Assembly: GCA_012934845.2 (NCBI GenBank) | Contig: WNNJ02000487.1 | Coordinates: 469,363-533,362 of the forward strand | DNA: 64,000 nt | DNA from: Pomphorhynchus laevis | Lineage: Eukaryota; Acanthocephala; Palaeacanthocephala; Echinorhynchida; Pomphorhynchidae | Direction: 5' to 3' | In this document: one piece after another, positions 32,663 through 43,341 of the stretch | How positions within the stretch are numbered: position 1 is the first letter of the stretch | Layout of the letters: each line of letters opens with the position of its first letter | Made by a program: the position numbers and the translations under genes | Notes under the pieces: generated by a model | Database searches by the model: none | What the model saw: the letters and a program-made list of their open reading frames with translations, nothing else | Told to the model about the DNA's origin: nothing

Positions 32663-33131
32663 ATCCAGTTGGATTCTCTCCTTTTCCTGATGCTTATGTT
32701 CTCAAATCTTTGTTCAATTATTGTGTAGGAAAAGAATTCAAATACGTTCGGCATACAGCTCCACCGGTTGGATCTTTGCGGTTAATATCTGCGCGTCTAT
32801 TGTTTACTCTTATATTAAGTGCATTTCCCGTTTCGCCGACATATTGAACTGCACAAATTATACACGTTGCCACATATATACAATTTTTTGACACACAGGT
32901 GACATCTGTCCTTATTCTGTAACTCAATTTTGTCACCTCACTGGCAAATTCACTAACAACCGGAACTAATTTACAACATTTACATCTAGCCCGCTTACAA
33001 TAGCAAATAGGTGAGACTGCATCGGTGTTGATAGCTCTTAATTTGGCACTAACGAGGATAGAGCGAAACGTTTTAACGCTGCGGAAGAAAAGCACAGGTA
33101 TAGTATGATGACAAATATAGTACAATGACAA
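32663..33131 (-). mobile_element. Penelope-like element remnant with GIY-YIG endonuclease
   Basis: The minus-strand frame (32718-33131, 137 codons) carries a cysteine motif CYCKRARCKCCK, then CIYVATCIICAVQYVGETGN, the GIY-YIG core (YVAT...YVGET), and a basic stretch RVNNRRADI. This is the endonuclease domain of Penelope-like elements. No reverse transcriptase is seen next to it, so it is a fragment. It differs clearly from the Naiad-type element at 55.8-62.9 kb and belongs to another lineage. Confidence 0.75.
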
Positions 33132-33207
33132 ATTATATATATATATAATTTATATAAGTATTATATATATAATTTATATATATAATTTATATATATTTAT
33201 ATAAGAA

Positions 33208-33232
33208 AATAAATAACTGTTCTAGCAAATTA
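33208..33232 (+). repeat. Relic of a CXC-RT 5' end
   Basis: ATAACTGTTCTAGCAAATTA, otherwise found only at the 5' boundaries of copies 5 and 7, occurs here alone. Confidence 0.4.
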
Positions 33233-33331
33233 CAATTATTGATTTAACTTGAAGAAGATCCCACTGAGGATCGAAACGTTGTAATAAAATAAAGCACATT
33301 TGGTCTTCTGGTTGGTTTTAATTAAACATTT

Positions 33332-33333
<2 letters not shown>

Positions 33334-33402
<69 letters not shown>
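33334..33402. repeat. (TA)n microsatellite
   Basis: About 34 TA units. Just upstream, 33243-33310 has GATCCCACTGAGGATCGAAACG, probably a scrap of Penelope-like untranslated sequence. Confidence 0.97.
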
Positions 33403-33404
<2 letters not shown>

Positions 33405-35217
33405 TGTTTTGGATATTAACATATATATTTCAATTCAAAATAACTAAGACATTTTATTTACAATATAAGTTAATTATTTGAAGTTAATCAATTGCAAAAC
33501 GCACTCAGTGTTCATGTCTTTTTTGACATAAACATAAGAGAAACATATAATAACCGTTTGGTGTAAAGGTCGAACTCGTTATACAGAGCATACTATGCAT
33601 AAAGTGTGTTAAGTAGGAGTAATGAAATGCGAACTGAGAAGTAGGAAAATATCACCATTGTAAACACAATGTACTTTATAGATGATAGCTAAAAAACTTT
33701 TCTAAGAAAATAACAAAAATAAAAAGTGAAGGTTATTCTGTCACTTTAACTAAAAGAGATGTTATAGGTGAAGACGATAATGCACGATGTATTAACTAAA
33801 TGCATTTAATTTACTAACAAATTGATATCAAGTCAACAGTACCAAAACTTGAATTTAAAATGTGCTAAACGCTATTTTTATCGGTAAGAAATATCGGTAA
33901 ATTAAAATTCTGTAAATTTCAGATCAAATATTTGATCCAAAATGGCTATAAATTGAAGTTACAGCGGTTTTTATAATCATGACCATATCATATTCTACCG
34001 TGTAAAATAAAGTTTTATTTTACAGCGTTGCTTATCACAATAGTACAATATGGAACGTCATATGCATAGAGCTAATATGCACACTCTTAGGCTATTTAAG
34101 TACTTATATTAACCATATTTTTAAACCCGTTTGCTTTGCATCTTCTCTTTTATATAAGTGGCTTTGATTTATAATATTTGTAACATTACTATTATTTGTA
34201 AAATAATATTTTTAAACGCATAATGCAAATATAAATGAATACAATTGAAATTATAAAAATATTTTTTTAGGAATATGAAGTTTATAAATATTTGATCCGT
34301 CTTCAGATACAGTAGATCATTTCATCACTTTAAAAAAAACATTTTTACGAAATGAAAAAAGCCTAAATGGCTAAGGTAATTTTCTTTACAAGCAAATATT
34401 ATGAATAATTTAATATGATTTATATTATTTAATATTAGTTATATATAATAAAATTTATATAATTATTTATTGGATTTTATAATAATCTAACTATAATAAT
34501 CTATATTATTTATTCGAATTTTTAGTATACATTCCCCGCAGAAATTAACAGAATTTTTATTTTACCGATATTTCTTCCCGATAAAAATCTTACCGATATG
34601 TTAAATCGTGAAGTTGCGGTGAATATTTTGACTATAAAAATATTTAAATCACATGATGAAAATAAACTTATTTGGATAATAAATTGTTATCTGACGCCAA
34701 GAAATGAGATCAATTATTTCATCCAATCGAACATACTGTTGCTACAATGTATACGATTACTCGTTGAAAGTGTCGCTTTTTATTTTAAATCTGCAATATT
34801 TCGATGATTTTATTGAGAGCTAAATGTTACCATTACCACATTCACCACTCAATTACACAGTAAATATTTTAAGCTTTGACAATTACGAAGAAAACTTTTT
34901 AAAGGGTCAAATGTGAGTATCTGTCACTTACAACTGTCTTTGGAGATTATATTTATCTTCATAGTTGCATGATGCTGGTTGTGGATGAAATTCGTACGTG
35001 ATTACCTAATAAATAGATTTTTTTTACCAAATACGGATTACCTTTCCACAAGGCATTTTGATAAACTAAATCAGTTGTAGTATTTTGGAAACATCTGGGT
35101 CCGTTTACAGTAACAAACGCGCGTTATTGACTTTCGTGTAATTTTTGTAGTAATTTCGAGTTGATTTTCTTTTTATCCCGATTAATCAAACAGTTTGGTG
35201 TGTTTAAAGGTGCTTAC
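33403..35217. other. AT-rich stretch, nothing recognised
   Basis: Open frames here are short and of random composition. No repeat was matched. Confidence 0.5.
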
Positions 35218-35301
35218 TTTATTACCAAACAAGTCACAAACTATATCCAAGATCTGCAATTTATGTTGACAGCTGCATTTACACTGTCCACAAATATTCA
35301 T
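35218..35301 (-). other. Weak candidate exon, cysteine-rich
   Basis: Minus strand: ATG at 35301, 28 codons (MNICGQCKCSCQHKLQILDI, VCDLFGNK) ending at a donor-like AAA/GTAAGC. Composition stands out a little. There is no family match and no supporting neighbour exon. Confidence 0.15.
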
Positions 35302-35922
35302 TATAAGTGAGTTAGGGTAAAAATTAAAAAATTTCTAAATCAAATTTATTAATTAATTGTGAATACAAACACCTGCTTATCCACCAATGATTTACATCAA
35401 AAACATTTGAACTAAAATGTTTTATGAACATTTGAACTTTTTTATGCTATTGGCTATTATTCATGTAGGTGCATGTTGTGAGAAGATGGCCCACATAACA
35501 TGACATTACATATTAGTGCTACTTTGTTTATTTGCCACTTGAATTTGAACACACATTGAGTAATTATAAAGCTAAAATTTACCGTCAATTATTTTTAATC
35601 ATGAGATATTAAGGCAAATGTCTAACCATGACCTGATTCAATAATTGTAGTATTGATTTCATGTTAAAAAGCAGCGACATGTTTCATTGAATGAAACAAT
35701 ATCAGATGTTAATATAGGTAGAAATAATTCAGATCACTTAACATAAGCTACATGCTTTGTACTATATATAAATGGAAATGTCATAATTTTACAACGAATA
35801 TTTATAACCTGGTATTTTTATAAACCGATTAATATTGCTTAAACATATTATTTTATGAAACAATATTTATATTTAATTAATTTAAAAATTACAAGATTAA
35901 ATATTATATTAATTATATTTAT

Positions 35923-36092
35923 AAAAGACTTTATTTCCCTTGTAAAATAATGTGTGAAAACATTAGCACTCAAGGTTGCTTTAAAATACATCCTCACAAT
36001 ATTAATATAGAATACATAACATTTATATGTAAGCATTTGCAAATTAAATTCAAACTAATTGCTGTTTTATTGACTTCGTTGAAGTTGTGCTT
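35923..36092. repeat. Inverted repeat 1, left arm (partner 38348-38518)
   Basis: About 170 bp matched in reverse complement at 38348-38518, including ACTTCGTTGAAGTTGTGCTT and CACTCAAGGTTGCTTTAAAA. Probably the long terminal inverted repeats of a non-autonomous foldback or DNA element. No transposase is seen between the arms. Confidence 0.75.
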
Positions 36093-36660
36093 CAACGTAA
36101 TTAATAAATAGCAATTAGTTTAAATTCAATTTAAATTCAAAAGAAATATTAGTTTGAATTAGTTTAAATTCAAAAGTAATATACAGAAATGTATATCCAC
36201 ACTGCTGGAGCAGCCGGCTTAGTGGATGTAGCGTTGAATCGCGATACAGACTTCCTGAGTTCAAATCCGATCAGCACCAGTGTACGGAGAAAGCAGATAA
36301 TAAGGGTCGAAACGTGAAATGTAGGTCTGGGTCCGCAGCTGATGAGACCCATCTTGCTGTTTAATTGACTTCGTTGAAGTTGTGCTTCAGCGTAGTTAAT
36401 AAAACAGCAATTAGTTTAAATTCAATTTAAATTCAAAAGAAATATTAGTTTGAATTAGTTTAAATTCAAAAGTAATATACAGAAATGTATATCTACACTG
36501 CTGGAGCAGCCGACTTAGTGGATGTAGCGTTGAATCGCGATACAGACTTCCTGAGTTCAAATCCGATCAGCACCAGTGTACGGAGAAAGCAGATAATAAG
36601 GGTTGAAACGTGAAATGTAGGTCTGGGTCCGCAGCTGATGAGACCCACCCAGACTGATTA
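36069..36660 (+). repeat. 296-bp tandem duplication containing a SINE
   Basis: The unit starting ATTGACTTCGTTGAAGTTG at 36069 recurs at 36365 with few differences. Each unit carries an IR1-end stretch, a short AT-rich repeat and a SINE family 1 copy. Confidence 0.85.
36203..36359 (+). mobile_element. SINE family 1 with tRNA-like head (first tandem copy)
   Basis: The head has CGGCTTAGTGGATGTAGCG (A box) and GAGTTCAAATCCGATC (B box). The body then reads GGGTCGAAACGTGAAATG and CAGCTGATGAGACCC, and is cut by the duplication joint. A internal RNA polymerase III promoter is expected from the boxes. Confidence 0.75.
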
Positions 36661-36740
36661 GTAGCGTCCTGCTGTATCAAAAATAAGATCAATACATGTA
36701 AGGATAATATCGTGCCACAATCAGACACATGCAATCAAGT
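36498..36740 (+). mobile_element. SINE family 1 with tRNA-like head (second, fuller copy)
   Basis: Same head, then the full body through CCCAGACTGATTAGTAGCG and CTGCTGTATC to about 36740. GTCTGGG (36621-36627) pairs with CCCAGAC (36648-36654), with the CTGATGA word inside the loop. This is the most complete copy in the window. Confidence 0.8.
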
Positions 36741-36903
36741 ACAATTAATTATATTAATAATTTATTTTTCCTATTTAATACGAATAGTATTTCACAAAGT
36801 TAAAGGTGCAGATACTATCATAAAAATTCGAAGAAAAATAGTGTTAACAATAGCAAGATCAGTGTGACTATATCTAATAAGATCATGCTCATTAAGCCAG
36901 CAG

Positions 36904-36984
36904 TTTCTAAACTGGGAGGCACATCCAACAGTGAAGGCTCGGGCGATTGCCAGGGGGCGCCATGAAACTTTGATTCGCTTATAT
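36904..36984 (+). CDS. Candidate penultimate exon, unknown gene
   Basis: An AG precedes 27 open codons (FLNWEAHPTVKARAIARGRH, ETLIRLY) ending at a donor TAT/GTATGT. The GC content is well above the flanks. The frame continues without loss of phase across a 60-nt intron into the exon at 37045. I do not recognise the product. Confidence 0.45.
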
Positions 36985-37044
36985 GTATGTACAGATCGGT
37001 TAATTGTAATTTCATTTTTATTAAAAATATTCATATTGATTCAG

Positions 37045-37107
37045 GTTCCCGCAAATGGGCCTAAAGTTGAAATTTACGATCCCAGACTGGGCAACATGAT
37101 ACAATAA
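37045..37107 (+). CDS. Candidate last exon, unknown gene
   Basis: The acceptor TTGATTCAG is followed by VPANGPKVEIYDPRLGNMIQ and TAA. AATAAA overlaps the stop codon and could serve as the poly(A) signal. It makes a coherent gene end with 36904-36984. Exons further upstream were not found. Confidence 0.45.
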   Translation, partial: VPANGPKVEIYDPRLGNMIQ

Positions 37108-37136
37108 AGTTTCTCAATGTGAAACAGTTAACTATA

Positions 37137-37236
37137 TTAATTTTATCTTTCCTTTTATAATTGTTTGTTATTTTCATTTTATTTTTAATTTTATCAAATA
37201 TAATCTTTCCAAATGTTTATCTTAGATATATTCGAG
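37137..37236. repeat. 100-bp scrap of the Naiad-type element's RT region
   Basis: Nearly identical to 57545-57645 inside the Naiad-type RT frame (ATCTTTCCTTTTATAATTG... TTATCTTAGATATATTCGA), with small indels. Confidence 0.7.
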
Positions 37237-37240
37237 ATAT

Positions 37241-37385
37241 ACCCATTCGCTTTAAAATATAAATTTCTTAATAATTGTATATGCTTTACAATTTTGTCAT
37301 GAACAAACTGTTCTACAAATATTTGCTATCACATGACTGAACAGAGCATTCCAGTACCGTAGTTGTATTTCGAACACCTAAGTAT
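37241..37385. repeat. Inverted repeat 2, left arm (partner 39858-40002)
   Basis: 145 bp matched in reverse complement at 39858-40002, with words such as CCAGTACCGTAGTTGTATTT and CACATGACTGAACAGAGC. Its arms interleave with those of inverted repeat 1. Confidence 0.75.
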
Positions 37386-38347
37386 TAAGTACATACTTAA
37401 TGATACTTACATTAAGTATCACATACTTAATTGCATTTCGAACACCTAAGTATGTGATAAGATTTGTTTATCTTAGATATATTCGGATCGCAGTTAACTC
37501 TGCGATCCGAATAGCCGCAGAGATCGTTCTTTGTGCGCTAAAGCATAATCGCCTAATAATTAACTTGATCGGTTAGTTGTATTTAATAATAATAATTTTG
37601 TTTAGTAATTATGTTATCATTATTTAAAACCAGTCGAAATATAATATATGTATATCTAATGTAAAATATATATAATAAAAGATAGAGAGGCGCGAATAAA
37701 AATTTTATTGAGGACGGCGTGGTAGCATAAAGTTTGGAAAACGTTGCATTAAGTGCCAAGCACAAAGATTTTAACTAACAATATCTGTTTGAATTGTAAA
37801 AGGTTTAATGAAAATTGTTTTTTTTTATTTTTTTTAAATTTTTAAATTTAGTATAAATACTTTTAAAAATATTTGTTTATTTTTGTTTATTTGAACATTT
37901 GAGAAATTAATACAAAAGCTCATGACTTATTAACACTGATAGTTTGACTGTTTACATGCTAGCTGCAATTGACTTCAAAATAAACTTATGGTAAATGCAA
38001 TATTTTGTGAGTTTTGCGTAATATATTTAGCTGATCGAGATTCTAATACGAATTACTCGTGATTTTCTATTTTATAATTTAAATGTTCTAACTATCCCAA
38101 ATCTAAGTATCAATTGATTTATAAATTAACCCGAATAACTAGTGAGACTACTTATAATCTTATTAGATTGATTAGTTTCCTTGTCAATGTCATATCCATA
38201 TTATTGCAATATCATTTAACATTTATATTTTCGGGAAATAGGCAACACTTAGTCATTCAAATTAAATTGTTAAAATTCATCTAATAAGCATAAGACACTT
38301 TATGAAGAAATGCGTTGTATTTAAATTGTCTTTTGTCACCATCCCAA
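37386..38347. other. AT-rich stretch with one strong hairpin
   Basis: 37482-37515 is a 13-bp perfect stem (ATTCGGATCGCAG with its complement) around a six-base loop. A second piece of inverted repeat 2 lies at 37427-37461. Nothing else recognised. Confidence 0.5.
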
Positions 38348-38518
38348 AAGCACAACTTCAACGAAGTTAATAAAACAGCAATTAGTTTAAATTTAATTTG
38401 CAAATGCTTACATATAAATGTTATGTATTCTATATTAATATTGTGAGGATGTATTTTAAAGCAACCTTGAGTGCTAATGTTTTCACACATTATTTTACAA
38501 GGAAAATAAAGTCTTTTA
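38348..38518. repeat. Inverted repeat 1, right arm
   Basis: Reverse complement of 35923-36092. Confidence 0.75.
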
Positions 38519-39762
38519 TAACGCGGCAATGTCGTATGCAATACCAATCGGCAGTTTTCAAATATTTGGTAAATTGATAAAGAATTATATTTTAAAAATG
38601 TTCGTTTGTATTTTTATTTTGAGTTGCATTTTTTATTTCAGATAAATATTTTATTAAATAATTTAAAAACCTACGTTTAAATATTTATTTTAAAAATAAA
38701 ATAATAATTCAAAATTTATATTAAATTGCATTATGTATTTACCAAATGTTAATATTTTAGTTGTAAAGATATAAGCAATTACAGTTAATTTAAGATTAAT
38801 TTAAATTTATCAATTAAATATTATAACAATCATTAACGTATTTTTTATCATTAAATGTATTAAGTACAAATTCGACTTATTAAATTAATAATATATTAAA
38901 TATTAATTCATTAATTCATTAATTAATTAAAATTGTAATTTGTAAAATTTATCGTGTTTTCAATATGTACAAATGACTTTTGCTTAATTCCGAGAAACTA
39001 CAGTGCGCTTTCTCAATAATTTATTAGAGAAAAAAAATATTTATAAATAAATTAATAAAAAATACATTTATTTGTGTTATACAAATAAATATTTGTATAA
39101 CAAATATTTATTATATTAAATATTATTTATTAATTATTTGTTCGCCGTGTAATTACAACATCTGCCTGATCGATTTTATTAATTAAGTCGAAGTGGACAT
39201 TTAATTTATTTAAATAAATATTATACTCAATAAATAATTTATAAAATAATTATTTAATGAAAATTAATAATTTGATTATATTAAGCAATAAAGAAAGTTT
39301 ATTATTTTAATTATCAATTAATTATTTAATAATTTTAATTAAAAATTAAACTAAATTACTTAATATAATCACAAGAAATCTTAAAACAACAAATTAAAGA
39401 AAATAAAACCTGCAAGTGGTAAGTATTTTTGAACTGCCAATAACTTACAGAAAACGGCAAAAGAAAATCTACTAAACTAACAACGACGTTGAGGATGAAA
39501 TAGTCACTCACCCAAATATAAAGGATATAAGGGTGTTTGACAAAATAAAAGTAGTATAAACTGTCTTGTGAAATCCTAACCAAAATCTGGCGAAGAATTA
39601 TCACCTATTGAATATTAGCGATAACGATATTTCTCTTGTTGAGCATATGCAAATTTTTAGATGCATCTACAAACTCATACCACAGGTGAACAAACGAAAC
39701 AGACATTAATTCAATTTGACAAGCAGTAATTTTACATTTGTCTACATTTACATTTTACATGG
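38519..39762. other. AT-rich stretch with a dispersed direct repeat
   Basis: 39141-39200 (GTTCGCCGTGTAATTACAAC...) recurs at 40648-40707. Nothing else recognised. Confidence 0.45.
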
Positions 39763-39857
39763 AGCAGCTTGATTACATTGGACAAAAACCCTGTTATTAA
39801 GCCGGTAGGGATTCAAGAAATGTCTCGTAGAATCGTCGAAAAGATCAATAATGATGA
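39763..39857 (+). pseudogene. CXC-RT copy 11: RT relic
   Basis: About 31 codons reading LITLDKNPVIKPVGIQEMSR followed by RIVEKIN match the DKNPGIRPIGIGETLRRIIG block of copy 3. It is cut directly by the right arm of inverted repeat 2. It is the most decayed member of the family, so the family is not new to this genome. Confidence 0.65.
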
Positions 39858-40002
39858 ATACTTAGGTGTTCGAAATGCAACTACGGTACTGGAATGCTCT
39901 GTTCAGTCATGTGATAGCAAATATTTGTAGAACAGTTTGTTCATGACAAAATTGAAAAGCATATACAATTATTAAGAAATTTATATTTTACAGCGAATGG
40001 GT
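39858..40002. repeat. Inverted repeat 2, right arm
   Basis: Reverse complement of 37241-37385. Confidence 0.75.
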
Positions 40003-43000
40003 AACATATATCGCTTTTGCAGCTCCTTTTAGGGAATGAAATTAAAGTGGAATTATGTTCAACGAACATATATGCCTAGTATCATATGCTATGATCTTCT
40101 TTCTTATTTTTGTTTGATATGATCATTCTGAAACTATCATAAGTAGATTTATATCACGTACAACGTAATCTGACAACGATTCCTTTAAAATATGGAGATA
40201 GGGTACAACGGATCCGAATTGTGACTTTCGTTCAGAACTAATCGTTAAACTACTCTAGTGCAAATTATCGTTAGATCAATCATTTAAAGGTGATTTAAAG
40301 ATATTCATTCGAGTTGCACAAGAGTAAAGAATCGAATAGCAGGAATCTTTCAATATCCGGATGCTAAAATCTTTCACATCCGGTTATGATAAATCTTAAC
40401 CACCGCTTAGTAGCGATTATCTTGATTGGCATCCAATTCATTTTCTACTAAACTGTTGAGAATACTTGGTTATCAACTGGGTAGGAGGCGATTTCAATTT
40501 GCTTTTGAAGCAAGCTATGAATTAAAGTCTTTGAACGCGATGATTGTGTAAACAAAATTTCAAAATCCCTTATTAAATTGTTTGCTAGACTAAAGTTATT
40601 TGAATCATAAAACAATGTGATAAGAAATTCAAAACGAACTAAACGCTGTTCGCCGTGTAATTACAACATCTGCCTGATCGATTTTATTAATTAAGTCGAT
40701 GTGAACTTTAATTAATTTTAAGATTATATATTTGTTGTCATGAGCTATTTGCTGATAAATCGTTTATCATTTGAAATTTGCGTATTCAACCTATCTTGCT
40801 TCCTTTAATCAATACAACACTATAGGTACTATAAAAGAGATTAGAGTATGATAAATAAAAAAGGTTGAAGTAAAAAAAGACGATTTAGTCACTTTAGCCC
40901 ATTTTTTGCACTCAACATCAATTGACAAAATGTGTGATCACTGTTTATAATAATAAATTATGATTAAATATTTTATTTAATATTATAATTAATTATTTGA
41001 TAATTAGAATATAATAAAATTATAAAAATTTAGTTATTAATGTATTAATTTCATTAATAATTTATATATTTATTTTTAATTTACACATTATTTACTTACT
41101 ATTTTATTTTTACTTATATTTACTTTTTATTATTGAATTACTTTTAATTTTATTTACTTATTATTTACTATTTAATTAATATTATAAGAAATTTGTTCTA
41201 GGCAAAATGTCTTCTGTGCTTTTAGTGACAATTCGTATTTATAGAGTTACATCTAAAATACACTCTTCGTGCAAATGCCAAAAATAATATGTAAAATTTA
41301 TTTTGCATAACCAAAAATTCCCTTTGGCTACAATGTTTTTGATGTGGCTAAATACAATTACTACAACCAAATATAAACCAATCGTTAAACATCTGTAGGC
41401 AGAAAATTAAAACGGAAAATTAAATTATAAAATAACTTTACAAACTTTTATTCAAAATTTCAAAATTATTCATACACATTCAATATTTATCTTCCAAATT
41501 TTGTTTATAAAATTTTATAAATTGATTGCAAATTATATTGTAAATTTATTTTATAAATTTTCATTTTGTCTACTGGTAATTTATGTAAATGTAATTCGCT
41601 TAGTCATCGTATTTTCTGGAAGCAAATTAACTGACGAAGGCCTTCGTTAGAACATGTCGTTGGAAATTGTACATTTTAAAACTCCAGTTTGATATTATAG
41701 TCTGTAAGTTTGCAAATATATCATCCAACGTGATGATATATTTACAAATGATTCAATATATATTATTGATAAGTAAAACTGGAAAAATGCAGGCAGATAT
41801 TTTTGACGTTTCGGCTTTCACTTTTTTCAAGTTGTATTTTTATCTCCAAGTATTATATATGCAAAATTATGTGATTAGTTTAAAATTAGTTAAAATTATA
41901 AAATTCGTTTAATTTTTAAAACCCTATTAAATTGCATGATTTGTAATTAGTTTAATATGGGGTTAACTACATGATTATTCGAAATTAACGAGATAATTTA
42001 CTTTGAGATGAAAGAAATACCTAAATTTCGTGTTTTGAATTAAGTTTTTGATTATCACTATGGTTATTTGAAGCCTAAAGAGATTAAAAAGAGACTTAAT
42101 AAAAGAGATTTTCATCATTTTGGTTATCATTTCAAAATATTTAAATAGAATGGAGCATAAATTGTACCACTAATACATATAAGGAGTTCAATTTATTTAC
42201 AAATATCAAATTCTATTAAATTTTCCATTAGCAATTCCAAGTCGATTGACTTACTTAAGTAGAAACTACTTGAAAATGTTTGCCACCAAAGTAAAGAGCA
42301 TTTCCAGATTTAATTCATGTGATTATCGAAAAATGTGTATTTCAGTAACTACTTTATTTTCATTTTTGGAAATAAGATAAGATAAGGAATTTCTTAAATA
42401 ACTTTTTTTTTTTTTTTTTTAAGATAAGGAATTTCTTAAATAACATTTTTGGAAATAGCTCAACGCGTGTAATTTCAAACGATGTCGTTATTTAAAAAAG
42501 CAAAATTTTTCGATTGAATGGCGCGTGCTTACAAATCATCATAATGTATTTGTTGCAACATGAAATATTAAAGCAAAAGTTTAATTTCTGACCTTCAGGC
42601 TATTGTGCACCCATTTTATAATTAGATTATAATTTAACATTTTTTCACAAGTGAGATGCCACCAAATACATAACTTTGTTATCACTACGAGATTGTACTG
42701 TTATCACACGCTGAATCTTAAGGCCAAATATGTTTATTGCAATGGACATATTGTTACAACTCGAAAATTTATTGCGGCATATTGAAAAATTGATAGAATT
42801 ATATTCCTGTGTCAACTAATGTTAGTTTTAAAATGCATTCTATCCACATGAGATATAATCTTGTGCGGGTAAAATGCCTTTTTATAACTAACATTGGCAA
42901 TAATAATTTGCATTTTAATGCTTGACACATGACAAAAGTCACTCGAAACAAGTGATTTGACCATGATAATGTGGTTAACTGTAAGTGCAATTCGGCACAT

Positions 43001-43203
43001 TGCAATTTTACGCAGAAAGACCAAATGTTTAAATTTTTTTAAATAAATTTAATGTTTGAAAATTTACTGTTAAAATGTACATTGACATGTAACTCAATTA
43101 TTTAGACATTATTATCGACGGTGCCAATTAGGCAGTGCCCACAATCACAGAATTTTAAATGTTACACGAAACCTCGCTAAAATACGAAAAATGTCACCGT
43201 TCC
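40003..43203. other. AT-rich stretch upstream of the convertase
   Basis: No exon or element recognised apart from the direct repeat at 40648-40707 and an imperfect 30-bp duplication around 42380-42445. The promoter and 5' UTR of the convertase should lie towards its right end, but no clear signal is visible. Confidence 0.4.
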
Positions 43204-43341
43204 ATGTACATCTGCTGTATTCTATTTCAAACATATTTCAACTTTATTGGGGCTTATGAAGTAACATTTGATGTTACGTCAACGTGCCAAATGGCAGGTT
43301 GGTTTGTAGCTGAATCCTACAACTGTCGATATCTTGGTCAG
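43204..43341 (+). CDS. Convertase exon 1: signal peptide and start of propeptide
   Basis: The ATG at 43204 opens 46 codons: a hydrophobic leader [17 protein letters not shown], then YEVTFDV and [12 protein letters not shown], which aligns with the (N/Y)LGQ end of the first propeptide exon of convertases. The donor CAG/GTATGT is excellent and phase is 0. An in-frame ATG at 43159 would lengthen the leader. The later one gives a better signal peptide. Confidence 0.6.

Noticed and set aside
36203-36290. True tRNA gene
   Set aside because: It has A and B boxes but no closed acceptor stem, and a SINE body follows.
36302-36350. Hammerhead ribozyme in SINE family 1 (CTGATGA, GAAAC and a GGGTC/GACCC stem)
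   Set aside because: Stems II and III can be drawn, but no stem I exists between the cleavage site and CTGATGA. The covarying stems put CTGATGA in a hairpin instead.
42799-43024. Small minus-strand genes upstream of the convertase
   Set aside because: Two overlapping frames of random composition, no homology and no splice context.
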